From contig NZ_QAOM01000009.1 in assembly GCF_003051085.1 (NCBI RefSeq), forward strand, positions 62,001 through 126,000: 64,000 nt of DNA, read 5' to 3'. The position numbers were made by a program, and so were the translations under genes. The notes under the pieces are model-generated. The model was given only the letters and a program-made list of their open reading frames with translations, was not told the origin of the DNA and made no database searches. Positions within the stretch are counted from its first letter, which is position 1. Each line of letters opens with the position of its first letter. The DNA comes from Trichococcus patagoniensis (GTDB lineage Bacteria; Bacillota; Bacilli; Lactobacillales; Aerococcaceae). This document shows, piece after piece, positions 43,874 to 53,727 of this stretch.

Positions 43874-44770
43874 TCATGTCTGTGCCGGCCCGTAAACTTT
43901 GATGAAGGAAGCCAACACTTCGATTTCCAGCGGGAATGCCGGCCCTTCGTCTCCGTCGACATTAGTGAGCAAACTATCGCCATCTTCAAGAGCAATAGTG
44001 GCCCGTTTGAAGGATTTGTAGATGACCGTATCCGAATGTTTGATTTCGCCCCTGATGAGTTGCGGCAAAAGTTTCAGCGAATCCAACAGATTGAACTCCT
44101 TGAAGATGACCATCCGCATCTTGCCGTCGTCGACTTTTGCTTCGGGCATGAAACTTTCGAAGCTGGCGATCGAATTCGTCAGCGCAATCAGAATGAGCGG
44201 GGATTCCTGTGTAAAAGTCTCTCCATCCACTGTAATGCGGAAGCGATGCATGGTCTGTTTCGCTAGTGCTTTTCCTCCTTCGATGAAATAAGCCAGCGGA
44301 CCATATTTAGTTTTTTGCTCGACACTGACCTCTTCAACAGCTTCGGGGATCGCACCGGCGGCTACATTCGACACAAAATAGCGATCATTGACCTTGCCGA
44401 TGTCCAGATCGACCAAGGTTGCCTTGTCCAACATTGCGATGGCCTGTTCCGGTTCCAAAGGGATGCCGATCGCTCTTGCAAGGTCATTGACGGTGCCCAA
44501 TGGAACAAACCCGAAGGATACGGTTTTCCCGGCAGCCGCCAACCCGTTGATGGTTTCATTGACTGTTCCATCGCCGCCCATGCAGAAGACGGCGTCATGG
44601 CCGTGGTTTGCCGCTTCATGCGCAAACAGTTCGGCATCCCCCTGTTTCTCGGTGTCTTTTACGGCGACCTCTTCAAACCTTTCGCTCAATTGCGTCCGCA
44701 TCAAGTCCAAATAGCCAGTAGCTTTTTCGCCCCCTGACGACGGATTGACGATCAATGTACAAATGCCCAT
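43874..44770 (-). CDS. Diacylglycerol/lipid kinase family protein
   Basis: Protein of 298 residues with the DAGK catalytic domain: NPSSGG at the N-terminus, CMGGDGTVNETINGL for nucleotide binding, and GTVNDLARAIG. The C-terminal beta domain holds TNVDGDEGPAFPLEI. Soluble enzymes such as DgkB recycle diacylglycerol to phosphatidate. The YegS-like group differs only in substrate, so the lipid is uncertain. MGICTLIVNP was taken as start because GGGGGAATAAG precedes it. Confidence 0.9.
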   Translation of the reverse strand: MGICTLIVNPSSGGEKATGYLDLMRTQLSERFEEVAVKDTEKQGDAELFAHEAANHGHDAVFCMGGDGTVNETINGLAAAGKTVSFGFVPLGTVNDLARAIGIPLEPEQAIAMLDKATLVDLDIGKVNDRYFVSNVAAGAIPEAVEEVSVEQKTKYGPLAYFIEGGKALAKQTMHRFRITVDGETFTQESPLILIALTNSIASFESFMPEAKVDDGKMRMVIFKEFNLLDSLKLLPQLIRGEIKHSDTVIYKSFKRATIALEDGDSLLTNVDGDEGPAFPLEIEVLASFIKVYGPAQT

Positions 44771-44868
44771 CTTATTCCCCCGCTTTCTTTTTGTGTTCAA
44801 TGCAAGTTTAGCACGCAGCCTCCTCCCATATAAAGCGTGACGCCTTTTTTTCGTCGTTGAGCATATTC

Positions 44869-44898
44869 TTGGCTTTTCGCTTACAAAATGTGTATAAT
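44869..44898 (+). promoter_or_regulatory. Promoter of trhO
   Basis: TTGGCT (44869-44874) and TATAAT (44893-44898) are 18 bases apart, with TG immediately before the -10 region, about 45 bases before the start codon. Confidence 0.6.
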
Positions 44899-44942
44899 TT
44901 CATAACGTTCGAAGTAAAACAGATTGAATTAGGGGGAGCAGT

Positions 44943-45923
44943 ATGACAAAAGAATATCGTGTCCTACTCTATTATAAATATACACCGATAGAGGATGCAG
45001 AAACATTCGCGCAAGAACATCTAGGATTCTGCAAAGAAATCGGCTTAAAAGGAAGAATTTTGGTTGCACCGGAAGGCATCAACGGAACGGTTTCCGGGAC
45101 CGTCGGACAAACGCAAGCGTACATTGAGCATATGAACGCAGATCCGCGCTTCAACGACATCACATACAAAATCGATGAAACGGACGGCCATGCTTTCAAA
45201 AAAATGTTTGTCCGTCCTCGTCAGGAAATCGTATCGTTGCACCTAGGAGGAGACGACCTTGATCCAAATGAAATGACTGGCGCATACTTGTCCCCGGAAG
45301 CGTTCCGCGAAGCCATCCTTGACGAAAACACAGTCGTCATCGATGCCCGCAACGACTACGAGTTCGACCTCGGCCACTTCCGCGGCGCTGTTCGTCCGGA
45401 TATCGCAAACTTCCGCGAATTGCCGCAATGGATCCGTGAAAATAAAGAACAATTTATGGAAAAACGCGTCGTGACCTATTGCACCGGTGGCATCCGCTGC
45501 GAAAAATTCTCGGGTTGGCTCGTCAAGGAAGGTTTTAAGGATGTCGGTCAGCTGCATGGCGGGATCGCAACCTACGGTAAAGACGAAACGATCAAAGGCG
45601 ACCTATGGGATGGGAAAATGTATGTATTCGATGAACGTATCGGTGTCGACATCAATCGTATCGAACATGTCGTAGTCGGAAAAGACTGGTTCGACGGTAC
45701 GCCATGCGAACGCTATGCGAATTGCGCCAATCCGAGCTGCAACCGCAGAATGCTTTGTTCCGAAGAGAATGAACACAAGTACATGCGCAGCTGCTCGCAT
45801 GAATGCCGCGTCCACCAGCCGAATTATTATGTGCAGCGCAATCAATTGACGTTGTCTGAGGTAGCGGAGCGTTTGGCCGCCATCGGAGAGACCATGGAAA
45901 ACTCTGCCGCAACAACTGCATAA
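44943..45923 (+). CDS. trhO: tRNA uridine(34) hydroxylase, rhodanese-like
   Basis: Protein of 326 residues of the YceA/TrhO family, which hydroxylates U34 of tRNAs to begin 5-methoxyuridine/oxyacetic-acid formation. An N-terminal ferredoxin-like domain ([13 protein letters not shown]) is followed by a rhodanese domain with catalytic Cys about 180 in [16 protein letters not shown] Cys-rich tail ([15 protein letters not shown], then SCSHECR) probably binds zinc. AGGGGGAGCAGT precedes the ATG. It is monocistronic between its own promoter and terminator. Confidence 0.93.
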   Translation: MTKEYRVLLYYKYTPIEDAETFAQEHLGFCKEIGLKGRILVAPEGINGTVSGTVGQTQAYIEHMNADPRFNDITYKIDETDGHAFKKMFVRPRQEIVSLHLGGDDLDPNEMTGAYLSPEAFREAILDENTVVIDARNDYEFDLGHFRGAVRPDIANFRELPQWIRENKEQFMEKRVVTYCTGGIRCEKFSGWLVKEGFKDVGQLHGGIATYGKDETIKGDLWDGKMYVFDERIGVDINRIEHVVVGKDWFDGTPCERYANCANPSCNRRMLCSEENEHKYMRSCSHECRVHQPNYYVQRNQLTLSEVAERLAAIGETMENSAATTA

Positions 45924-45934
45924 CAACAACGAGG

Positions 45935-45968
45935 TCAGCAAGGATAACAGTCCCTGCTGATTTTTTTT
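45935..45968 (+). terminator. Terminator of trhO
   Basis: TCAGCA pairs with TGCTGA, with an inner partial stem, and eight T follow. Confidence 0.8.
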
Positions 45969-46080
45969 GGTTGGTTTTTTGGTTTCTCCGACTTAGTGAT
46001 TGTTCGTGCTATGTAATAGTCATGGCAAAGCTTTTTTGTTATACTGATAAGTGACCACCTGAAAAGGAAAGAGGGAATAT

Positions 46081-48822
46081 ATGAACAATCCAGATGGAAA
46101 TAAAGCGGGAAAATGGCTGAAAAAGACCGGCGAATTTTTTAAGCGTCTTGGGCAATCGATAAATGGCAGCCTCCAGCGGATTTTCACGAAAGAAAATGCT
46201 GCAAGAACAAAGAAAAAAGCTTTGCTTTGGGAACAAAACACCTACAAGCGTATGGATAAAGTCAAAGTGACTTTGCGAAGAATGAAACGGAAGCTGGATA
46301 CGGAAACAAACATGAAGCCTCTTCTTTCAAAAGGAGCTTTCGGTTTCAATGTTTTTTTTGGTGTCATCCGAAATATTTTTACCGGAATCATACTTTTGCT
46401 GCTCCTGTTGGGTATCTTTGGCGGTGGAGCAGGATTGGGCTACTTTGCTAATTTGATTTCAAAAGAGACTGCTCCTACATACGAAAGCATGGCTGAGGAC
46501 ATCGGCAATGTCGAACTCGTCTCCACTATGTACTACGCAAATACCGAAGCCATATCGGAAATCCGCACCGACTTGGTCAGGACTACCGTCGGGTCGGAAA
46601 ACATCTCTCCGACTATCAAAGAGGCGCTCATCGCAACGGAAGACGAAAACTTTTATGAGCATGATGGGATCGTACCGAAAGCCATTCTGAGGGCGTTGGT
46701 GACTGAACTGACTGGTTTCGGCAGCCAATCCGGCGGTTCCACCTTGACGCAACAGCTCGTCAAACAACAAATATTGACGAATGAAGTGACTTTTTCCCGC
46801 AAAGCCAATGAAATTTTATTAGCGCTGCGGCTTGAAAATTTCTTTACAAAAGATGAAATACTGACAGCCTACCTGAACGTCTCTCCCTTCGGACGAAACA
46901 GCAGCGGTTCCAACATCGCAGGCATAGAGGAAGCGGCGAACGGTATTTTTGGCGTACACGCAACCGATGTGTCGTTGGCCCAAGCGGCATTTCTTGTAGG
47001 CATCCCACAGAATCCTTACACCTATACCCCTTTCACGCAATACGGAGAAAGGAAGGAAGATTTGACTGCGGCCCTTAACAGAAAAAATACCGTGCTTTTC
47101 CGTATGCTCAGCGAAGGATACATCACTAAGGAAGAGTATGATGTTGCAATCGCATACGACATCACCCAGGATTTCGTCGCCGCCCACGCCACACAAGAGG
47201 ACAGGAACAGTTACCTTTATCAAGCCGTCGAACGTGAGGCGATCCTCGTGCTGATGGAACAGGCTGCTGCAGCTAACGACCTCACCTTGGAGGATCTGGA
47301 AGCGGACACCGAATTGTACAACGAATATTACGCGAATGCGGACAACACTTTGCGCCTATCCGGCTACAACGTATACAGTACGATCGACAAAGACATCTAT
47401 AACGGCATGCAGGAAGTCGCATCAGAATATGGGCAAACTTTGGGAGAAACATTCGTGGATACCTATGTTGATGCAGATGGGGTCACGCAGGAAGTGACGG
47501 AGCTTGCCCAAACAGGTAGTGTATTGATCGAGAACCAAACCGGGAAAATCATCGGATTCATCGGGGGCCGCGATTTCTCGGTCAATCAAGTGGACCACGT
47601 TTTCAGCACCAACCGCTCACCTGGCTCAACGATCAAACCGTTGCTGGTCTATGCGCCAGCGATCGAACAGAACCTGATTTACCCTGCTTCCATGGTGCCT
47701 GATACGAAAATAAGCATCAAACAGCCAGATGGCACATTATGGGAGCCTACAAACTTCGGCGACACCATTTCCAATACTTACATGACTGCTCGCCAAGCGC
47801 TCTACCAATCAAAAAACAACCCTACGATCAAGCTCTATGTCGCCATGAACGACGAAGGCATGAATCCGGGGCAATACCTTGAAAAAATGGGCATCACCTC
47901 GATCGACGAATCGGAATATGGCAATCCATCCTTGGCGATCGGAGCAACGAATGACGGCCCTACCGTTTTGGAACAGACTAGTGCCTTCACGACTTTCGCG
48001 ACCGGAGGCAATCACGTTTCGCCCTATCTGATCGAAACAATCACGGACAAGCACGGGGACGTCGTTTATCAGCACGAATCCGAAACGACTGAAGTATTCT
48101 CGCAAGACACCGCTTATCTGACTTTGGACATTCTGCGCGACGTCATCACCGATGGCACAGGCAGATCGATCAACAATTATCTGAATTTCAGCGCCGATTG
48201 GGCCGGAAAGACAGGGACATCGGAAGCCAACCGGGATATCTGGTTCATCGCCAGCACCCCTACCGTCACGCTCAGCTCTTGGATGGGTTATGATAATTAC
48301 AAGGGAGAGCATGTCTTCTATGACCCTAACAACCAAGGTCTTCCGACCGGACGAAATCTGAATTACTGGTCCCAGATCGCCAACAAGATCTACAGCATCA
48401 ATCCGGACATCCTTGGCACCGACCAGACGCACCAACAACCGGAAGGGATTGTCGAAAAATCGGTGTTGGCCGAAACCGGAACTTTAGCCGGAACCGTGTC
48501 CTTCGCGAATGGATTGTCCGTCACCCTTAACGGTGCCACAAGGAGCGACCTGTTCAAAGCTGATGATTTACCGAAAGAAATCTCCTATGCATTCTCACCA
48601 GGTGCTACCGATAAGGATCTGGAAGACTATTGGGACCGCTACCTGGCTGAAGCAACAGCGAGACGCAATGCTGCCGCCGCAGCGGCAAACCGAAACAACG
48701 TTGCAGACGATGCTGCTGACGCAGAGGACGAACCGGCAGCAGAAGATGAAGCAGCACCCAATGACGCGGAAGCAGAAGAGGAAACTCCACCTGCTGACGA
48801 AGCTCCAACAACTGAAGAATAA
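46081..48822 (+). CDS. Class A penicillin-binding protein (PBP1A/2A type)
   Basis: Bifunctional peptidoglycan synthase of 913 residues. A basic cytoplasmic N-terminus of about 95 residues precedes one membrane helix (IILLLLLLGIFGGGAGLGYF). The GT51 domain has Glu187 in ATEDENFYEHDG and GGSTLTQQLVKQ. The transpeptidase domain has Ser516 in SPGSTIKPLL, SKNNP and KTGTSE. An acidic, Ala/Glu/Asp/Pro-rich tail of about 55 residues follows. GAAAGAGGG precedes the ATG. Long basic head plus acidic tail resemble PBP2a of streptococci more than PBP1a, but the subclass is uncertain. Confidence 0.94.
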   Translation: MNNPDGNKAGKWLKKTGEFFKRLGQSINGSLQRIFTKENAARTKKKALLWEQNTYKRMDKVKVTLRRMKRKLDTETNMKPLLSKGAFGFNVFFGVIRNIFTGIILLLLLLGIFGGGAGLGYFANLISKETAPTYESMAEDIGNVELVSTMYYANTEAISEIRTDLVRTTVGSENISPTIKEALIATEDENFYEHDGIVPKAILRALVTELTGFGSQSGGSTLTQQLVKQQILTNEVTFSRKANEILLALRLENFFTKDEILTAYLNVSPFGRNSSGSNIAGIEEAANGIFGVHATDVSLAQAAFLVGIPQNPYTYTPFTQYGERKEDLTAALNRKNTVLFRMLSEGYITKEEYDVAIAYDITQDFVAAHATQEDRNSYLYQAVEREAILVLMEQAAAANDLTLEDLEADTELYNEYYANADNTLRLSGYNVYSTIDKDIYNGMQEVASEYGQTLGETFVDTYVDADGVTQEVTELAQTGSVLIENQTGKIIGFIGGRDFSVNQVDHVFSTNRSPGSTIKPLLVYAPAIEQNLIYPASMVPDTKISIKQPDGTLWEPTNFGDTISNTYMTARQALYQSKNNPTIKLYVAMNDEGMNPGQYLEKMGITSIDESEYGNPSLAIGATNDGPTVLEQTSAFTTFATGGNHVSPYLIETITDKHGDVVYQHESETTEVFSQDTAYLTLDILRDVITDGTGRSINNYLNFSADWAGKTGTSEANRDIWFIASTPTVTLSSWMGYDNYKGEHVFYDPNNQGLPTGRNLNYWSQIANKIYSINPDILGTDQTHQQPEGIVEKSVLAETGTLAGTVSFANGLSVTLNGATRSDLFKADDLPKEISYAFSPGATDKDLEDYWDRYLAEATARRNAAAAAANRNNVADDAADAEDEPAAEDEAAPNDAEAEEETPPADEAPTTEE

Positions 48823-48828
48823 GCGAAC

Positions 48829-48871
48829 GGGGAGGCCGTCTCATGATCAAATGAGGCGACCTCTTTGTGGT
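48829..48871 (+). terminator. Probable terminator of the PBP gene
   Basis: GAGGCCGTCTCAT and ATGAGGCGACCTC form a stem with two wobble or mismatched positions, followed by a short TTTGT run. Weaker than the other terminators in the window. Confidence 0.5.
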
Positions 48872-48995
48872 TTAGTGGCATAGAGATTTGATCCTGAGTT
48901 CGAGTTCACGGCGAAATTCAATTATCCTTTTATTTGTCGTCAGCTGTTTGCCGCCGAATCAGAAAAGCAAGATGCCCGGTTCTTGTTCTGGACAG

Positions 48996-49033
48996 AAAAA
49001 AGCCCTGCATCTGTTTCGGATGCAGGGCTTTTT
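48996..49033 (-). terminator. Terminator of ccpA
   Basis: AGCCCTGCATC pairs with GATGCAGGGCT around a TGTTTCG-type loop, followed on the minus strand by six T. Confidence 0.92.
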
Positions 49034-49061
49034 GGGCTTGCGTGTCTTTCGGAGGGACCGA

Positions 49062-50072
49062 TTACTTTTTAGGTGATGTTGTTCCTCTGTTGACGATTTT
49101 GTAAGGAAGGATGATAGATTTTTCATCAATCTCTTCTTTGTTCATGATTTTAGTCAATAAACGCATCGCAACAGCGCCGATATCATACAGAGGCAACATG
49201 ATGGACGTCAATTTTGGACGCGCCATTTCTGTTATGCGGGAATTGTTGCTGGCAGTGACTTCAAATGCCTCAGGAACGCTGACATCTGCATTGATGATAC
49301 CATTCAGCAGGCCGATGGCAAGCTCATCACCAGCTACGTATGCTGCATCAACTCCGGCTTCAAGTAATTGTTCAGCCAATAGTTCACCATTTTGAAGAGT
49401 CGGCTCGCATTCGAAGACAAGAGCCTCATTAAATGCAATGTTTGCATTGACCAAAGCGTTCTTGTAGCCCTTCAGACGATGCTGTCCATTGATCGGATTG
49501 GAAAGAGATGCTGATACGAAAGCAATATTCTTCTTGCCGTTCGCGATCATGTTCGCTACTACTTCTTCGGTTGCGCCGATGTAATCGATATTGACGCTTC
49601 CAACTTGTTGCTCAGGATCGATTGTTCCCGCCAGTACGACCGGCGTTTTGGAACGGGAAAATTCTGCGCGCAACTCATCTGTGATCTTATTGCCCATGTA
49701 GATGATGCCATCCACTTGTTTAGCAAGTAGGGTGTTCAATACTTGGATTTCTTTCTGGTCATTCTGATCGGAATTCGCTAAAATGATATTATATTTGTAC
49801 ATTGTAGCGATATCATCGATTCCGCGTGCCAAAGATGCGAAGAACAAGTTAGTGACATCAGGTACAATAACCCCTACAGTCGTTGTTTTCTTGCTTGCCA
49901 AACCACGGGCGACCGCGTTCGGTCTGTAATCCAAACGTTCAATGACTTCCAATACCTTTTTCCTTGTGGATGGTTTTACGTTGGGATTACCGTTCACTAC
50001 GCGGGAAACAGTTGCCATGGAGACGTTTGCTTCGCGAGCGACATCGTAAATTGTAATCGTTTGTTTTTCCAT
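49062..50072 (-). CDS. ccpA: Catabolite control protein A
   Basis: LacI/GalR-family master regulator of carbon catabolite control, 336 residues. The N-terminal HTH TIYDVAREANVSMATVSRVV and hinge helix VLEVIERLDYRPNAVARGLA are CcpA-like, followed by the periplasmic-binding-type core (TTTVGVIVPDVTNLFFASLA). With HPr-Ser46-P it binds cre sites. It is divergent from pepQ, as in lactobacilli, streptococci and enterococci, which supports this assignment over other LacI members. Confidence 0.95.
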   Translation of the reverse strand: MEKQTITIYDVAREANVSMATVSRVVNGNPNVKPSTRKKVLEVIERLDYRPNAVARGLASKKTTTVGVIVPDVTNLFFASLARGIDDIATMYKYNIILANSDQNDQKEIQVLNTLLAKQVDGIIYMGNKITDELRAEFSRSKTPVVLAGTIDPEQQVGSVNIDYIGATEEVVANMIANGKKNIAFVSASLSNPINGQHRLKGYKNALVNANIAFNEALVFECEPTLQNGELLAEQLLEAGVDAAYVAGDELAIGLLNGIINADVSVPEAFEVTASNNSRITEMARPKLTSIMLPLYDIGAVAMRLLTKIMNKEEIDEKSIILPYKIVNRGTTSPKK

Positions 50073-50190
50073 TTATGTTGCTCCTTATCTCAATTGTTTT
50101 CAATTTTTTATTTTCCATTACTCAACATAATGTTGTAAATAGTGATTGTTTTACAAGCTTATAAAGAATTTACCATTGTTTCACGAGATA

Positions 50191-50204
50191 TGCAAGCGTT
50201 TTAT
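50191..50204 (+). promoter_or_regulatory. cre-like site in the ccpA-pepQ intergenic region
   Basis: TGCAAGCGTTTTAT matches the catabolite-responsive element consensus TGWAARCGYTWNCW at 12 of 14 positions. A cre between ccpA and pepQ is known in other lactic bacteria and would allow autoregulation. Confidence 0.5.
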
Positions 50205-50298
50205 AAAAGTTTTCATGAAAATTTCACATTGCATTATTCAGAAATCGAACCCTCATTATATGCTATAATACTAAAGAAAGGAAGGTGTCACATTAAAA

Positions 50299-51408
50299 AT
50301 GCCTTTAAACTCAATTATCAATTTGATGAAAAAACAAGATATCGACATCGTATTTCTCAATGACCCTAAAAATGTCTTTTACGTCTCCTCATACAGGAGC
50401 GATCCGCATGAAAGGATTTTGGCTGCTGTTCTTTTCAAGGATGCCCCACCCCTGCTGTTCGTCCCTGCGCTGGAAGAAAATGATGCGCGGAATGCCGCTG
50501 CGGAATTTGATGTGGTCAGCTACATGGATACCCAAGATCCTTGGAAAATGTTGGCAACCAGCATAAAAGAGCGTGATTCTGGCCTGTCGGACTGGTCCAT
50601 CGAAAAAGATTTCTTGACTGTCGAACGCATGGAAGCGTTACGGACTCATTTCCCGACGGCAACTTTCGGGCATAACATCAGCGAAACGCTTCAGAAAATG
50701 CGCCTGATCAAGAATGAACAAGAACTGGCCTTCATGAAGGAAGCAGGCCATTGGGCGGACGAAGCTCTCAAAATAGGCGCCAAAACCCTGCGAGAGGGCA
50801 TCACCGAGTTGGAAGTCGTTGCAGAAATTGAATACCAACTGAAAAAACGAGGTGTAGCCGAAATGAGCTTCACCACCATGGTGCTGTTCGGCGAAAATGC
50901 AGCCAGTCCCCATGGCGTCCCTGGCGACACCAAACTCAAGCAAAACCAATTTGTGCTGTTCGATTTGGGAACCATGCACGAAGGCTATGCCAGTGATGTG
51001 ACCCGCACCCTTTTCTTTGGCGACGCGCCCTCTGCGCACCAACAAAAAATCTACGATTTGGTGTTGGCAGCCCATGATGAAGCGATGGCTGCGGTTCGCC
51101 CCGGCATCACAGCCGGCGAATTGGATGCCGCAGCGCGGACGATCATTGCGGATGCAGGCTTCGGCCGCTACTTCAACCATCGTCTGGGCCATGGCTTGGG
51201 TCAAGGTGTGCATGAATTCCCATCCATCATGGAAGGCAATGAACTGGTCCTTACTGAAGGCATGTGTTTTTCCATCGAGCCTGGCATCTACATTGAAGGG
51301 GATATCGGGATCAGGGTCGAGGATTGCGGGTTTGTGACCGCTGACGGCTTTGAATCCTTCACGCATACCCCTACCGGCATACACAGCTATTCAAAATTGA
51401 TCGATTAG
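50299..51408 (+). CDS. pepQ: Xaa-Pro dipeptidase (prolidase)
   Basis: M24 metallopeptidase of 369 residues that splits Xaa-Pro dipeptides. Metal ligands lie in VLFDLGTMHEGYASDVTRT (two Asp), HRLGHGLGQGVHEFP (His), SIEPGIYIEG and GIRVEDCGFV (two Glu). A creatinase N-domain occupies about residues 1-130. GGAAGGTG lies about 11 bases before the ATG. Divergence from ccpA is a conserved feature. Confidence 0.95.
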   Translation: MPLNSIINLMKKQDIDIVFLNDPKNVFYVSSYRSDPHERILAAVLFKDAPPLLFVPALEENDARNAAAEFDVVSYMDTQDPWKMLATSIKERDSGLSDWSIEKDFLTVERMEALRTHFPTATFGHNISETLQKMRLIKNEQELAFMKEAGHWADEALKIGAKTLREGITELEVVAEIEYQLKKRGVAEMSFTTMVLFGENAASPHGVPGDTKLKQNQFVLFDLGTMHEGYASDVTRTLFFGDAPSAHQQKIYDLVLAAHDEAMAAVRPGITAGELDAAARTIIADAGFGRYFNHRLGHGLGQGVHEFPSIMEGNELVLTEGMCFSIEPGIYIEGDIGIRVEDCGFVTADGFESFTHTPTGIHSYSKLID

Positions 51409-51452
51409 TCGGTTTTGTTTGTGTAACAAGCTAGCCTATACTAAATACAAAG

Positions 51453-51493
51453 CGCAACAAAAAAACAGGCAGATTGCCTGTTTTTTTGTTGCG
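51453..51493. terminator. Bidirectional terminator
   Basis: A perfect 19-base inverted repeat (CGCAACAAAAAAACAGGCA) around a three-base centre holds T-runs on both strands. It ends pepQ and the convergent YtxH-type gene. Confidence 0.93.
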
Positions 51494-51494
51494 T

Positions 51495-51959
51495 TTAGAT
51501 GTTTTCCACGCTGTCTTTGATTTCTTCGACTTTTTCTTCCACTGCAGCTTTTTTCTCTTCCGTTACGGCTGCAGCTTCTTCTTTGCCTTCCTCAGCGATG
51601 ACGGAAGCAAATTCTTTCACATCAGTGGCTTTCTCTTTGATGTCTTCCTTAGCTTTCTTCAAGTCGTCACCGACATGTTTGGTCGTTTCATTGAATTGCG
51701 TTTTGATCGATGAAGTCGTGTCCTTCAAGTTGATTTTGATGTCTTCTGTAGTTTCTTTGGCGACATCCATGAACTCATTGCCCTTCTCTACGGCGATGTC
51801 TGCGTAATCGCGTGCTGTATCGAGCAGATTATTAACTTCCTCCGTGATGTCATCGCGCAAGTCTTTACCAGGTTTTGGCGCAAACAATAAAGCTGTTATA
51901 GCTGCAGCTGCCCCACCGATGATTGCCCCTAATACAAATCCGCCTTTATTTTTTGTCAT
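51495..51959 (-). CDS. YtxH domain protein
   Basis: Protein of 154 residues with an N-terminal membrane helix (GFVLGAIIGGAAAAITALLF), the APKPGKDLRDDI motif of the YtxH family, and a long charged amphipathic helix that ends in Lys/Glu-rich repeats (AAVTEEKKAAVEEKVEEIKD). Such proteins are general-stress, late-embryogenesis-like envelope proteins with unknown mechanism. ATG at 51959 has GGAG 10 bases upstream. It lies 40 bases after the DUF948 gene, so the two form an operon. Confidence 0.85.
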   Translation of the reverse strand: MTKNKGGFVLGAIIGGAAAAITALLFAPKPGKDLRDDITEEVNNLLDTARDYADIAVEKGNEFMDVAKETTEDIKINLKDTTSSIKTQFNETTKHVGDDLKKAKEDIKEKATDVKEFASVIAEEGKEEAAAVTEEKKAAVEEKVEEIKDSVENI

Positions 51960-51999
51960 AATCTTCAATCTCCTTTTCGTTTATGATTTGGTTGATGCT

Positions 52000-52464
52000 T
52001 CAGTAAGTTTTGAACTTTGTGTCCTTCGTCTCTTTCTTTGCTTGCCGTTGCCGTGCAATTGCCATTGCCGTCCGTCCAAGCTTTCCGACAGTGGAGGAAC
52101 CGGATGCGCTTTTGACGCCTTTTCCTCCGCCTTTAAGTGATACTGCCAAATTTCTGGTTGATTGGTTCACATCTGAGACGGTCACACCCAAATCACCGAT
52201 TGCGGTGAATAAAGGATCTGTCTTGCTGATTTTTCCGTTCAAGTCGTCCACCAACGTGTTGGCTTTGTTCAGTAAGCCTTCGACTTCAATCGACAAGTGA
52301 TCGACATCTTTCGTGATGACGGCCAGGCTTTTATTCGCTTCCTGGGTCACTTTTTCAACTTCGCCTAAGATGTCTGTGACTTTCCTTAATGCCAAGATGA
52401 TGAAAACCACCAATACCGCAAAAGCTAGCGCAGCAATCAAAGCTGCAATTTCACCATACCCCAT
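52000..52464 (-). CDS. DUF948 domain protein
   Basis: Protein of 154 residues with one N-terminal membrane helix (AALIAALAFAVLVVFIILAL) followed by a coiled-coil DUF948 region (LRKVTDILGEVEKVTQEANK) and a basic tail. It is similar in shape to a methyl-accepting protein stalk. DUF948 genes are often next to ytxH, as here, and are thought to act together at the envelope; the function is unknown. Confidence 0.85.
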   Translation of the reverse strand: MGYGEIAALIAALAFAVLVVFIILALRKVTDILGEVEKVTQEANKSLAVITKDVDHLSIEVEGLLNKANTLVDDLNGKISKTDPLFTAIGDLGVTVSDVNQSTRNLAVSLKGGGKGVKSASGSSTVGKLGRTAMAIARQRQAKKETKDTKFKTY

Positions 52465-52732
52465 TATTTGTACTCACTCCTTCTTGATTCATACCTGCCT
52501 CTGTCAAAGCATTGTATGAATTTTTATAAGATTTATATCATTTATAATAAAATGATACCATAGACATTTCCGATATGCTATTGAAACCCCTTTAGATAAT
52601 GCCAAATCGCCTGAGAATGGATGGTCCCCCTTCGGACATGCTTTCTTCAATAAAACGTAACCCTATCTTCATTTTCATAAGCCAGCTTATTTGATACAAT
52701 GGTAACAGTTGTTTTAGAAATGAGGGGTTTTA

Positions 52733-53638
52733 ATGAATAATGCAAGTACACAAGACAGCGCTCTTGCGCAAGATTTGATAGGGGAAGTAGTTGCGAATCC
52801 AAACATTTTCGTCAAATGGTGGAACAGCATCGCTTGGGAAGATATTGTGGGCTTGTTTATTTCAAAAGGTATAACCTTGCTTTTTTTGCTTCTCATCTTT
52901 TTTGCTTTAAAACGATTATCCAATTACGTGTTGCACCGGACTTTCGAAAAGCAGATATTGACCAAACACATTACACAGAACCGCGCTACCACCATCTATA
53001 AAATTGCCGAAAATGGTTTGCGCTATCTTTTGTTTTTCTTTTTGGCCTACGGAGTCCTCTCGATTATGGGTGTCCCGATCGCTACATTGATTGCCGGTGC
53101 AGGTCTTGCAGGTCTGGCGATCGGTCTTGGTGCGCAGCAATTCATCAATGATATCGTCAATGGTTTCTTCATTATCCTGGAATCCCAGTTTGATGTCGGC
53201 GATCACGTCATCATTGGCGGCATCAATGGTACTGTCGTGAACGTAGGCCTGCGGACGACCCAGATCAAGAGTTTTGATGGAACGTTGCATTTCTTGCCGA
53301 ACCATACCATCACGACCATCAGCAACCTGTCCCGAAATGATATGCGGGCAATGATCGATATCCTCTTGTATCCGGATACCGATTTTGATACAGTCGATCA
53401 GGTCATCCATGCCGTCAATGAACGGATTGTCCCGGAGCATCCGGAAATCGTCAAAGGTCCGAATGTTGTCGGCATCACCGACAAAGGGAATGGCCAACTT
53501 GCCTATCGCGTGGTTTTTTATACATTGAATGGTCAGCAGTTCACCGTCCAAAACCTGTTCCTGGGAAGCTACCGTGCCGCATTGTTGGAAGCCGGCATCC
53601 AGATTCCGGCTATGCCTTATACCACACCAATAGCATAA
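52733..53638 (+). CDS. Small-conductance mechanosensitive channel (MscS family)
   Basis: Protein of 301 residues with two or three membrane helices (about 45-70, 95-115 and the pore-lining TM3 TLIAGAGLAGLAIGLGAQQF) and the Gly/Ala-rich packing pattern of MscS. The cytoplasmic beta domain contains FDVGDHVIIGGINGTVVNVG and LPNHTITTISNLSR. It releases solutes during hypo-osmotic shock. It is closest in length to Bacillus YkuT-type channels. Confidence 0.92.
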   Translation: MNNASTQDSALAQDLIGEVVANPNIFVKWWNSIAWEDIVGLFISKGITLLFLLLIFFALKRLSNYVLHRTFEKQILTKHITQNRATTIYKIAENGLRYLLFFFLAYGVLSIMGVPIATLIAGAGLAGLAIGLGAQQFINDIVNGFFIILESQFDVGDHVIIGGINGTVVNVGLRTTQIKSFDGTLHFLPNHTITTISNLSRNDMRAMIDILLYPDTDFDTVDQVIHAVNERIVPEHPEIVKGPNVVGITDKGNGQLAYRVVFYTLNGQQFTVQNLFLGSYRAALLEAGIQIPAMPYTTPIA

Positions 53639-53648
53639 GCTCCCTGCA

Positions 53649-53695
53649 CAAAAAAGTGCGCGCCCCCAAACCATGTGGAGGCGCGCACTTTTTTT
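53649..53695. terminator. Bidirectional terminator
   Basis: AAAAAAGTGCGCGCCCCC and GGAGGCGCGCACTTTTTTT form a GC-rich stem with A- and T-runs on either side. It ends the channel gene and the convergent murI-cbpB operon. Confidence 0.92.
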
Positions 53696-53727
53696 GTAGA
53701 GCGAGGCTTTAAGCAGACAGCTGCTTT

